DNA from: Cymbomonas tetramitiformis | Taxonomy: Eukaryota; Chlorophyta; Pyramimonadophyceae; Pyramimonadales; Pyramimonadaceae | Direction of reading: 5' to 3' | Length of the DNA: 64,000 bases | NCBI GenBank assembly: GCA_001247695.2 | Contig: LGRX02035200.1 | Location: 83,057-147,056 of the forward strand | Shown: piece by piece, positions 20,901 to 31,487 of the stretch | Layout: each line of letters begins with the position of its first letter | How positions within the stretch are numbered: position 1 is the first letter of the stretch | The notes under the pieces: generated by a model | The model's database searches: none | What the model was told of the DNA's origin: nothing | Seen by the model: the letters and a program-made list of their open reading frames with translations, nothing else | Position numbers and translations under genes: made by a program

Positions 20901-23900
20901 GTCGCTAGTGGTCTGGTAAAACCCGTCGTCACATGTACACTCACCAACCAGCGTCTCCGCAGCATGCTCAAGGCAGTAGCCCAGGCCATCCATATGCCAG
21001 GTGCCGTTGATGAGGCAGGCGTACGTGGCGTGGGAGTTGCTTGCGCACGACCAACATTCTGATTGGCCTTCCTCGGCAGCCACCTGCGTTCTCACGCACA
21101 CCTCTGAGCACACCTCAGTGGCCCCCTCCAAAGCGTTGCGTGTGCCGACCGGGCACAGCTGGCAGGCGCTGCTGTTGAAGGTGTCCTCGTATTGCCCTGG
21201 CGGGCACGGCGAGCAGCTCAGGAGGCTCGCTGCCGGGGCGTTGTGGTAGTGCCCTGGGGCGCACCCACACTGCTCCTCCTGGCTCGCATCAGGCACGATG
21301 GTTGTCAGGCTGTCCGTTCGGCCATCGAACTCGCACAGCAGGCAGGCAGCTTCCCGGGATTCCGTTGTGGCCGTCGGGCCGTATCGGCCATACCCACATG
21401 CCTCACACGCGAGTACGCCTTGCGCCGCGGAGCTTGCCAATGTGTTGTAATATCCGGCCTGGCAGGCACAGTTCAGGCCGTCTTGGTCTGCAGTCTGGTG
21501 CTGATTTGCGTCACACACCACTGGGCTGAAATAGTACTGCAACGGGCTGCCTTGCAGACTGTAGCCTTGTGGGTCAGTCCAGTTGGCCCCAGGCCACTGA
21601 GCTAGCTCTGTGTAGTCTAGATCGCTCACCGCGAGCCGAATGTACACCTCGTATGCACCGTACACTGAGATGGTGTCCACGTGGCTGCTGTAAGATAATG
21701 AGGAGCTGTTGAACTGCGCGACGGGCTGCCCTTCCAGCTCCTTCTTCGTAGCCGGTTCGGACTCTGTCCGAAACACGTCGACCCAGAACTGGTCTTTCCC
21801 CTCTGCAACCAGGTTGCTGAACTGGTCCAACGGCGTCAACAACCACTGCGCCGCACCGCCTGTCTGCAACGGGGTATCGGCGTCACCGTCTGCGCCTGCG
21901 GCCTTCGTCACCGTAGACTTATTGCTGATGACATCTGCCACGATAGTCATCGAAATCTGAAGCTCCTGAATGCTGCCATCGAGTGAGTTGGACATGAAGA
22001 AGGTGGCGAGTTGCATGGAGCTCACCGCAGTTCGAAATTTATCCGCGAGCGTCACACGAAGCCGCAGCGAGTCCCCAATGTTTGCCAAGGACGCACTACT
22101 TGGCTCGATGATGACCCACGTCTGGTTTTCCTTTGGCGAGATATCAAAGCTCAGCGCGGGTGAGGCACACCCCTCCTCGCCGTTAGTGCCATTCAGCCCT
22201 AGGTTTACCACCCATGGGTCGGACAGCAGCGCCTCCTGCCCGGCCACCACGACGTCCGATTTCTGACCGCTGCGCACCGTCACCAGCCCGGAAGTGGGCA
22301 GAAGTAGCAGCGCTGCCTTTTGCGTCACATGCACCGCAAAGCTCGCAACAAGCATGCTCTCGTAGCCTGCTGCCAGGCTATCCTCCACTATCACGCGCAC
22401 GGTGTAATCGATTGAGGAAGTGGTTGAGACATTCACTGCGGACGCATCGAGAACAATCTCCACGAGACCATCGCTCCTGATGCTGCCGTGGGCGTAGAGT
22501 GAGGACGAGGAGGACCCGCCGGTGTCCTCACTGCTGCCGTCCTCCGTTTGATTCTCGCCCTGCTCTCCTACGCACTCGATTAATACAATACGAACGTCGG
22601 ATGCTGAAATAAACACGCCGTCCACTGTAGACTGAACCGGGAGATGCTGGTTTCTCGTAGCGCCCATGACGAGGGTGACGTCTTGGGGGGATCCCTCGAA
22701 GGTGATCCGCGGGGCTACTTCCCACGTGTGGTTGACCACCATCGAGCCGACAGGGCTGTAATATGCATACAGTGTGAAGGTGTGCACACCTGCGCCAAGC
22801 AAGGAGACCTTGTAAGGGCTCGTGCAGTTGGACCAGCCCTGGGTATCCAGCTGGCACATGAAGCTGACTGCGGCAGCACTTTCAAACGACAAGGACACTG
22901 AGGTGGCCTCGGTCTGTTCTGGAGATCTTGAAACCACCAGCAGAGGGGTGGGAGACATGGTGGGTGAGGTGGAAGGTGAAACCGTAGGAGACATGGTGGG
23001 TGAGGTGGAAGGGGAAACCGTAGGGGACATGGTGGGTGAGGTGGAAGGGGAAACCGTAGGGAGGGAACTTGGGGCGATTGAGGGTACAGCGGTGGGGGAG
23101 TGAGTTGATATGCTCGGGCATTCCGAGCATATGCACTGATAGGTGGCGCTGCAGTCGTAGTTCGGGGCACTGGCTGAGTTGAATCTCAGCGAATTATCGT
23201 CTTTGATGTAGCACCCAGACACCATGTTGGTGCGGTCCTGAGCATAAGCTTGTGTGTCGCCGAGTCCCAAGGCCGAAGCTGCATACTCACAATCGTCTTG
23301 GGAGGCCAGCTTCGCACACCCGTGACTGCTGCAGGAGGCGGACTCGACCAGCTGATATGTGGCATTTGAAGTGCTCTGTAGGGCACGCCTGCGAGGGTGT
23401 ACATCATATTGAGGGGTCACTGTACTGACAGTGACAGCCACGACCTAATGAATGATCGATTCTCCACTTGATATCATCGATGACTGGTCCTTGGCCCCTG
23501 CGTAAACGGGATGGATCCCCTTAAGGTCCAAACAATTTCAGGGTTCCTTGGCCGATAATAGTTGTAGGACAACTGCAGTTTCAAATGCAGTCTGGCATTC
23601 TTCGCAACATGCAAACGCCATCACTCATATTAGGTACAGCCCCTTCCGTCCACGTCCAAGTCGCGGAACGAACTTTTCTAAGCATCTGGGCCACACCCTA
23701 CCTCGAAACCAAGCAACATGAGATCAACCATGACCTTCAGTCGTGAAAGAGGCCTCTATTGAATTCCAGGCCGTCCCTTCTTTTCTATTTCATGCACATG
23801 ATTTGGGTCATCCCTTCAAATCTAAGCGGTGTAGCACCTGCATCTGGGCACTTGTAGCCCAAAGACGTTCCTTCTGAGCTGAGGCGCGAATTGAGGCCGT

Positions 23901-25533
23901 CGATCACCTCGCCACACAGTTTAGTGTTATAGGTCACATCCCTACACCCACAACGTTCCCCAAGACACTCCATAGATATCTATTTGCAACGGCAACTATT
24001 TTGAACGAGATGAAAAGTTTTGAACGAAAGTGCTTTGGAATCACCGCGCGGTGCCAGTACTGAAGCTCATAGCTACACTCCCAAAGAGCAAAATCGGTGT
24101 TCTAAAAAGATGACCCTAGCAGGAGCACTGAAAGGGTCAGGTATACGCACAACAGCGACAAGAGCGAAAGCGAGTTGAGTTCTGTTGGCAGATTGCCCGT
24201 AAAGTCATTGTTCCGCAAGTTCCTGCAGAAAGACCACCTCACCGAGAGGATCACTGCCTTCCCCATCAATTTCGAAAGGCTATAGCTCGGTAATAAACAG
24301 AGGCGCCTCAAGGTAGAACCTAGAAACCTATCGTGGCCACGCTTGGCAACCTCTGTCACTTTGGAAAAGTGCGATCAGGCGGAGCTAAGGCACAGATCTG
24401 ATAACGCTGTTTTTCGTAAATAATAGTCAGCAGTGACCAACGCATGCTGCGAAGGTTTCCGTAAGACTCGTGAGTTAAGGTGTCACCCTGTGCCGTGAGC
24501 TACGCAACCGTAACCTATGACAATACAGGACAATGCTGTCCGCAATATCAGAAACCGCTTGTACATGTTTGCACAGATTCGCCGTAAATCTTCGTCATCG
24601 TTCACATCAAAGATGCAACACAGTCTACAGTTCAGCTGGGGTATCGCTCGCGCAAACATTTCCAAACCTTTTCAAATATTGCCCTGTCAAAGCATATCTT
24701 GAAATGTCTGTGTTGTTCTTGAATTGACTGTCTGACGAACTTATGAACCAGTGAACACAGCAGAATCGGATTCTACAGAAACGAAGTATACAGGATACGT
24801 GGCCCCCACCGTTTCCTAAACACATGGACCCAAACGGCGACCTTGGGTTCAAAGAGGGGGCTGACTAGAGTTCTAAGGGCTGTACTCAGGCACAGCGGGC
24901 GAGACGAGCTTTATGAAGGGGCGACTTTCAGGCAGAGCAGGGCACACAGGCGCTGTGTGAGTTGTTGACAGTGAGCTTACAAGCTTGTCAGAGATGTAAG
25001 CAGTCCAAGCTCAGTGGGAAGGGTCCCCTTCAGTTGACGATTGCTTACGTCGCTGTGGGAGGAACCACACCAAGCCTCGGTCAGTCACTGCTCGCTACGA
25101 GTATGGGGCTCGGGTCACCCCATCCCGCTAAGGATTTGTAGTCTAGGAAGCTAAGGTCGAACGTCTTTACACGTCAGTGTATATATCTACACGATATCCG
25201 TGTATTGCAGTGAATAACCAGAATCTACTGTGACTCTAGCTCACAGCAGCTAGCACCTGGTTTGTGACCCCGTCAGACTATATGGTAGTTTATCCTAGGC
25301 CTAGGATATTGTTCACTGCTGGGCAACTGTGACTTAACGAGTGAGTCCACAGTGCGCCGTCACGAGTCAATTTGGAGAGGGTTTGTAGCAACGCACATAT
25401 TGGTACAGGGTTCCTCTTTAGGGCCCGAATAGCAGTGCTGATACTCGGCGGAGTGCCGAAGCGTCAGGCCGTTGAGGGTCACGAAAGCCGCAACCAACAA
25501 CAACAACACTAGTGCTGACTTCCTTGCCCTCAT
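17919..25533 (-). CDS. Large receptor-like multi-pass membrane protein with LRR and cysteine-rich ectodomain
   Basis: The gene runs from a signal-peptide exon (25533-25397) through 72-nt LRR exons to a single giant exon ending at the stop at 17919. The giant exon is open for about 1840 codons. It cannot contain the true start, because its reading frame opens at a TAG that is itself a splice acceptor (TTAG|GTCGTGG, about 23447). In order it encodes a Cys-rich segment, a Ser/Thr/Pro stretch with SPSTSPTMSPTV repeats (22955-23065), a Gly/Ser-bearing beta-rich region, about 300 residues of CxxC-type repeats resembling GCC2/GCC3 ephrin-receptor-like modules (roughly 20580-21520), and a transmembrane helix near 20500-20560. 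A long charged loop follows, then six or seven more hydrophobic helices (19500-19580, 19385-19440, 19205-19290, 18470-18545, 18395-18460, 18305-18380, 18205-18280). It is probably a plasma-membrane sensor or channel-like protein. Ligand and activity are unknown. TGTAA is at 17852-17856. Confidence 0.75.
22955..23065 (-). repeat. 36-bp in-frame Ser/Thr/Pro minisatellite
   Basis: Three near-identical 36-bp units inside the giant exon encode repeats of SPSTSPTMSPTV. They keep the reading frame (36 is a multiple of 3). They would form an extended, O-glycosylatable stalk between the N-terminal Cys-rich segment and the following domain. Confidence 0.85.
23785..23973 (-). CDS. Possible cysteine-rich exon between LRRs and giant exon
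   Basis: An open stretch with six cysteines (CLGERCGC, KLCGE, KCPD) follows a plausible acceptor (CAAATAG|AT). Its phase does not match the LRR exon upstream directly, so either a further exon is missed or this is not coding. It is placed where an LRR C-terminal cap would be expected. Confidence 0.25.
   Translation of the reverse strand: MECLGERCGCRDVTYNTKLCGEVIDGLNSRLSSEGTSLGYKCPDAGATPLRFEGMTQIMCMK
24151..25533 (-). CDS. 5' exons of the receptor-like gene: signal peptide and two LRR exons
   Basis: Exon 25533-25397 starts MRARKSALVLLLLVAAF, a textbook signal peptide, and ends at donor AT|GTGCGT in phase 2. Exon 25052-24981 and exon 24222-24151 are each exactly 72 nt in phase 2. They encode single leucine-rich repeats (LKGTLPTELGLLTSL and LRNNDFTGNLPTELNSL). 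Their acceptors are CCCACAG and TTTCTGCAG; their donors are GTAAGC and GTGCGT. One repeat per 72-nt phase-2 exon is the known architecture of plant-type LRR receptor genes. A decayed LRR-like stretch near 24640-24730 lies in the intron between them. Joining to the giant exon is inferred from strand, order and the missing start there. Confidence 0.6.
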
Positions 25534-26737
25534 CCTCGGTACATCACCCGCTGTCCATTCCTGAAACGTACATCATAACTGTGTCATACCTGGCCACACA
25601 TTTTCTAGCATCTAGCGCCCAAGATCCTAACCTCGCTAAAGTCATCGAGAAGGTAAGTCGCGCCCAACCAATAGCGCTGCCCAGAATGTCGTATGCTCCA
25701 GAGCAACTAAGTTTTTGGGACTTTACTGTGTGTGTGTCTGTATCTTTACATCTTTAGATAATTCCGCCTATATGAGCGCTGAAAATCAACCCATAAATGA
25801 GCTGAGGATATGTTCACCCGTGTGGTTCAGAAACTGTCGTGTGTTCAAACGTTTCCGGTCGTCCGGCAGAATCGCGCGAATATAATAATAATTTTCAACA
25901 CGCAATCTATAAATGTCGACACTGCTCCACACGAAAATGTATTTTCAGTTATTCGATACCTTGATATTTATTTATTTATTCGACGGGGGCAGGGGACAGG
26001 GAGACAAGGGGGGTGTCAGTGGGGATCAAGTGGGGGTCCGGAGGGAGGGTCGGGGGAGGAGGTTCCGGGGAGGGATCGAAGGGTGGGGGTTTGGGTGTGG
26101 AAGGGGGGTGTAGGCAGCGGGGGGATCGGGAGAGGGGGTCAGGGGTGAGAGGGTGGGAGGGGACTGATAGGAGTCTGCGGGGGGGATGGAATGGGGATGT
26201 GGGGGTGAGGAGCTGACCATTTAATTTATGAAATATTTAATTACATATTTGACGCGCCCAAAATATAAATATTGGATATATTCTGAAATCTGATCGAATC
26301 CGCAACCGTTAAAAATAGGTATAACTAATCTGTCATTTGTAGCCGGGGGATGTCGGATCCCGCTTCAGTAGATACAGATTTATAGTCGTCGGTTGTGCCA
26401 CAACGACAGCCGAAATTGACATACGACTAACGACAGCTACAGCTCAACAGCGACACACGAGAGACAGAGAGCAGAGGTCAGGAAGCGAATCCTGAAATAA
26501 CAATTCTTTTCAATTGTTTAGGTTCCACATAACGTTGATCGTTGTTGGGTGGACCAGCACACCAAACCCAAAGAAAGTTAACATTCGATTATAAGGATAT
26601 ATAAAGCGCAGGAGGTGACAGCAAAGTGTTGCGGTCAGGATTAATTCTATTTCGAGTTGCAGCTAATAGGTCTTTCCATTTGAACCTAAGAATCGAGAAC
26701 ACAGAGGAACTCCGGGTGGTCGCCAGGGCCGCTTGAG
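25534..26737. promoter_or_regulatory. Divergent promoter region between the two large genes
   Basis: About 1.2 kb separates the start codons of the minus-strand receptor gene and the plus-strand paladin-like gene. A TATA-like GATATATAAAGC lies at about 26596-26607, 130 bp before ATG 26738. A strongly G-rich tract occupies 25984-26215. Sharing this region could couple expression of the two genes, which is an inference from layout only. Confidence 0.45.
25984..26215 (+). repeat. G-rich, strand-asymmetric tract
   Basis: Over 230 bp the plus strand is largely runs of three to seven Gs separated by A, T or GT. There are very few Cs, so it has many potential G-quadruplex-forming runs. It creates spurious Gly/Arg-rich frames. 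Confidence 0.85.
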
Positions 26738-29700
26738 ATGGGCTGTCTATCGTGTTGCTTTCCGTCGGGACAACAAGCAGATGGCAAGGTCGACGGCGCT
26801 CACAGCAGCTCACCCGCTTCAGAAGTGTCTCTAACACAAGCAGGAAATTCTAAAGTGAAATATGTTGATCGCAACTCCGTGTCAGTTGAAGAGGTGCGTG
26901 GAGTTTCTTGCGAGAGTACGCATTACGGGGACAATGCGTATTAATATGCGGTGCGCGACCTTCAGGTGATAGGCAATCGTACTGGCGCAGTTCTATCGAA
27001 GCAAGCAATCTTAAAATCTGATCACTTCCCGGGTAAGCATTGCTTCGCAGATGCTCGGTAAGTTGTGACACGTGGTGTGCTCACATCATGTTGTTCTTAC
27101 TCGCAGGGTGCAGAAATGAGAAACTCACACCGAGGATTGAAGGCGCCCCGAACTACCGCCAGGTACTTCTGCAAAGTACAGTTTGGATTTCCATTTCTGC
27201 AGGCGCTAGCGCAGTACTCGCCTCTGTCGCATGAATCACTCTCGCGCAGCAGCGTATGGCCGACGCTGCGAGTATCCTTTGCAACTTAGCATCGACCCCT
27301 CCATCGCGTGATACGGCATGGTTCGGGAACCTGAAGATGCGCACCTTTGCCAACACTTCTGCCACGAGCCAGAACACGACTTGTTGTTTGTAAAATCGTT
27401 TGGAGTATTTCTGGCTGCAGCGTGTGGCAGCCTGAGCACTCCTTGAAAATGTCAAAGGCTTTTCATAATCTCGAAGTATGCTAGACGTGAAAGCGCTGTG
27501 GCAGCACATTTTCCGGGTTGAGCCAACAAAATTTCCGGAAATTCTTTCTCATATACGAGCTGTGACATTTTCTGCTCGGAAAAGGAAGCTTGCTTTATGA
27601 CACACATCCTGTGCAAGTCGAACCTTGGGAGTAATCGAATTACTTCCTCATCCGCGCAGCCTGATGGTCCCTGCTGGCTTGTAGTGGCTGGCCACTTTTC
27701 GCTGAAGTCTGACCTGCACACTGTGCGCGCGGCATGCGCTCAGGTGGTCGGCCTGCCCGTGTTCGGGGTGGCCATTCCGACTGTTTCCGGGCTCACGGAG
27801 GTGATGCACCTGTTGTCGCCTGGCAAGCAACGAAAGGTCATCTGGCACAACATGCGAGAGGAGCCGGTGACTACCCATTTCCAGCCTGCCTCCCGAGCTG
27901 TGCCGTTCTCTGCTCTCTGGTTCCCTCCTAGGCAACGCTACCTTCAGTTCTCACGCCCTCACTTTCGCATGGGTTCTTCAGGCTCATTCTTGATGGGACG
28001 ACATTCGACGGACCGGGCACTTTGAGGTGGAGCTAGGGTTGTGCCGACCCCAGTTCCTGCATGTGAATGAGGCGTGGTTGTCCCCGTGTGCAGGTCCTGT
28101 ATGTGAACGGGGCGCCATTTGTGCTGAGGGACTATGAAAGTCCCTTTTCGAATCTCGAGTACACAGGGATTGAGTCCTCCCGGGTCGAGGAGGTATGTGA
28201 TCCTTGGAGACTATTTGTTGTATCTGCGTCACATCGCATGATTATCTTAGGTTGCTCTGCACTGCGTGGAATCGTCAGCGATGCTTGCTCCTCCGTTGCG
28301 CCGCTTCGCGAGTTTCCTCACTTTTTCATATGTGCATCCGTTGTATTCCACGCCCATTCCGCCCATTCTTGGAACTGGGCCATGGATGTCAGTTATGCGC
28401 TGTCAAGCTTTGACAAGGTGGGCGACGTTGGTGTTCGTGCAGATGGAGAGGCGCCTGAAGGATGACGTCTTCGCTGAGGCTGCCCAATACGGGGGGCATT
28501 TTCTGGTCACAACCGAAATTCAGACACACGACGGTAAAATGCTGGTGTGAGCTCTGATTCGTGCTTGCCCCTAATTTGCCGAATAATCTTCGAAGCCATT
28601 CTTCTGGAGCTCCCTCCAGTTCCCTGGAGGTCCCTGTATTCATCATTCAAAATGCAAACTCAAACATGAGAGGTGGATACAGAAAGCATTCACTGTCGAC
28701 TCTTGGAAGTGCACTTCGATGGCATTTGAAGCGTTCACCGGTGCCTGACCTCTGCTTGACAGCCTGTCGGCTGGTACTGCTTCCAGCTTTGCGCCGGAAC
28801 GGAAGTGCTCATAACGAGTCACTATGTGGTTCCTTTCCAAAATTTTGCCATCTTCAGGCATTCGTTCAAGCCCTTTTCGCAGCCGGTTTGCATCCTTGCT
28901 TTTTTTCTTGAGAGTTAGTCGCGCGTTCCAAGGGGCACGTGGCTATCCCACGAGCACATCCCTCTTTATTTACTTTCGTCCGTAGTCATGCACTTGAGCT
29001 CTGGATGCACTTCAACGACGATGACTGACCGCGCAGCGGAGGGCGAAAATGCTCGCGGAGGCACTGTGCAGTGATTGCAGCGGAGAGCGACTTTCAGCTG
29101 CATCCCCTTCCCTCCCCAGCCCCCTGGCTGTAGAGCTCTGAAGCATGGTGTGGGGTCCGCGGGCGCAGCTTCAAGAGGAGTGGCAAGAGGTCAACCATCC
29201 CAGAGCAGTCCAAACGCCACGCGACTTGTACGAGGATTTGATGAAGGAGGGCTGGCCCGTCGATTACTTGCGAGTGCCAATGACGGACGAAAAGGCGCCG
29301 AAGGTGCGTTGTTTCTGGTCCCGCACTTTTTTATTAGTTGCCACCTCCGGGCCTGGGTACTCACAACTGCACAATATCGTCGGCCTAAGTCCTCGCTCTG
29401 CCTCATCTTACTGCAACGTTGCAACTTGTCGTGCAAGTCGCAAGCTGTGGGGGGCCTCTGCCCGACGAAACGGAAGGGACGGGTTGCTCACCCGTTGGGG
29501 CTGAAGCGAAGCGCTCGGGCCGCAGGATCGCGACTGCGACATGCTAGTAAAGCGCCTTCTGCGCGCTGATCCCACCGCGGCACTGATGTTCAACTGCCAG
29601 GTCCGCGCACGTGTGCACGCCCTCCGAGCGCTCGCATCTATCTCGCCGAATGCTGCTGCACTCTGGAAGCTCCCGAGTGCGCAGGCAGTCTGTCCACGTG

Positions 29701-31487
29701 GCAAGCCTAGCGTTTACCGTACGTCTTTCCCTCCCCCCTTTCGCCGAGGCGGATGACGGATCCCCGGCCGATCCTGTGCAACCTCGATGTTCCAGCAGAG
29801 GAAGCAAATACGCATTCGTGTAAGCCGTGCGAGCCGGCCGCGGACAGTGTCATGTTTGGAGACGCCGTTTAGTGTCGACGGGGCAGTGACATAAAACGTA
29901 CTTTTTGCGCAACCCTCTTTGTTCACCAGAATTGCACGGGCAAAGAAGGATAATTGCACTCTTTGATGGAGATCCCTCTTACCGGCTACTGGTAACCTGT
30001 GACCTGCTACTGCCAACTGCTACTGCCAACCTGGCATTACAACGGCCGTGTGTGATTCACGACGGATACGGGGAGAGGATCGGACGGTGGCTTGCAGATG
30101 GGGCGCGGCCGGACGACCACCGGAATGGTGATCGCGTCCATTATGTGCCTCCAGCTGCAGCCGCCAAAGGATGGGCTTCCGGCACTGGATCCTCCGAATC
30201 GGGAAGGCGTTTCGGCAGAGACAACCGCACTGTTGGAGGGCAGCTTTCCGTGTGTGCGGGCACTACTCCGTAGTCTTGACGGCGCCGTCGAGGGGAAGCG
30301 GATTGTCGATGATGTGCGAGACTCCTCCCTGCACATCTGCATCTGCAGCCAAATTCACACACTCTGCCTCATCGCACGGCAAATCAGGACCACTTGGCTC
30401 CTGAGCTCAAAGCCCTTCGGGAAGCGATCCCCACGCATACGCCTTAGAGGCGCTGACCAAAGCCTCGCACGTTCCCCGCACTTGTGCACGCAGATCGAAA
30501 CAAACTGCCACCGCTGAGACCGTGCGTGCCCAATCCCTTTCACACCGTTTTTCATCAGGCACAAGCCTGCGGTCTGATTCCAATTGCAGCACGCCCGGCT
30601 TTGGCGCACAGTCCGAGCTCCTCGGTTGTACTATCTGCTGTCCCGTGCAAAACAATCCTTGGCATTGGTCAATGGGCCACGGCATGAAGGCGAACCTCTC
30701 TGCCTTGCAACAGGCCTTGACCTATTTGTCTAAGCCTCACCACCGTGCCGTGCCTCACTTGTACCGTTGCTGGCAATTGTGTGGTGGTTTTCAGATCTTC
30801 GACCGCTGTAATGCAATGCAAAACCTTCGGGAAGCGATCCTATCCTACCTGCCCTACTTGGAGAAAGCAAAAGAAAACGAGAAGAAGAAGGCTGCGGCCT
30901 ACAAGGTGAGGGCTTGCCTGCACCGTCTCATCTTCAGGCTGCTAATAAAGCACAAGTGGCTCTGGCTTTTTCAGCTTGTCACTTGATTTGTGGCTGCCAT
31001 GGTAGCAAGCACCTTTCTCGCATCACAGCATCGCATCGCAGCCCCGCATCACAGCCTCGCATCACAGCCTCGCATCGCAGCGTCGCATCACAGCCCCGCA
31101 TCAAAACCTCGCATCATAGGTTGGCATCGCAGCCTCACATCACAGCTTCTCATCGCATCCTCGCATCCTTATATCACAGCCTTGCATCACAGCCTTGCAT
31201 CACAGCCTCGCATCACAGCCTCACATCACAGCCTCACATCACAGCCTCGTATCACAGCCTCCTTGACAGAGGGTGCGAGGGTGGGCAGCGTGGCGTGGAG
31301 TACCTCGAGCGATACTTCGTGCTGATCGCTTTCGCAACGTGGGCAAAGAGCGACCATTTCCAGAAATCGTCCTTCCAGAGCTTCTGGCACAAGCATCCAG
31401 AGCTTGAGTCGATCTTGCACCGCTTGGTCTGGAAGAAGCCGCCCGCAGCACTCGTGTTCCCCGACAAGTTCACGCCCGGCATTATGG
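26738..31487 (+). other. Paladin-like gene, exons 1-11: N-terminus and phosphatase domain 1
   Basis: Exons: 26738-26893, 26966-27032, 27107-27162, 27744-27866, 28094-28192, 28443-28544, 29169-29303, 29526-29600, 30098-30313, 30795-30905, 31289-31487. Landmarks are LKSDHFPG (exon 2), EGAPNYRQ (3), FGVAIPTVSGL (4), VNGAPFVLRDYESPF (5), RVPMTDEKAPK (7) and FNCQ|MGRGRTTTGMV across exons 8/9, which gives an intact CX5R loop. Then come NAMQNLREAI (10) and GVEYLERYFVLIAFA (11). Every junction preserves the frame. The intron between exons 8 and 9 falls directly after the catalytic Cys-Gln. Confidence 0.85.

Noticed and set aside
19089..22901. Long open frames on the plus strand opposite the giant exon
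   Set aside because: They are antisense shadows of a GC-rich coding exon and have no domains, whereas the minus-strand frame is continuous for 1840 codons with clear membrane and Cys-rich features.
23439..23441. The GTG at 23441 as the start of the giant membrane protein
   Set aside because: It is not an ATG, follows directly on a splice acceptor (TTAG), and a signal-peptide exon exists upstream on the same strand.
25810..26220. Gly/Arg-rich or Pro/Ser-rich proteins in the G-rich tract
   Set aside because: Composition alone explains them; no start context or homologous domain is visible.
30914..31280. Ser/His/Pro repeat protein segment before exon 11 of the paladin-like gene
   Set aside because: It is the open frame of an intronic minisatellite; splicing at 31289 restores the domain order exactly.
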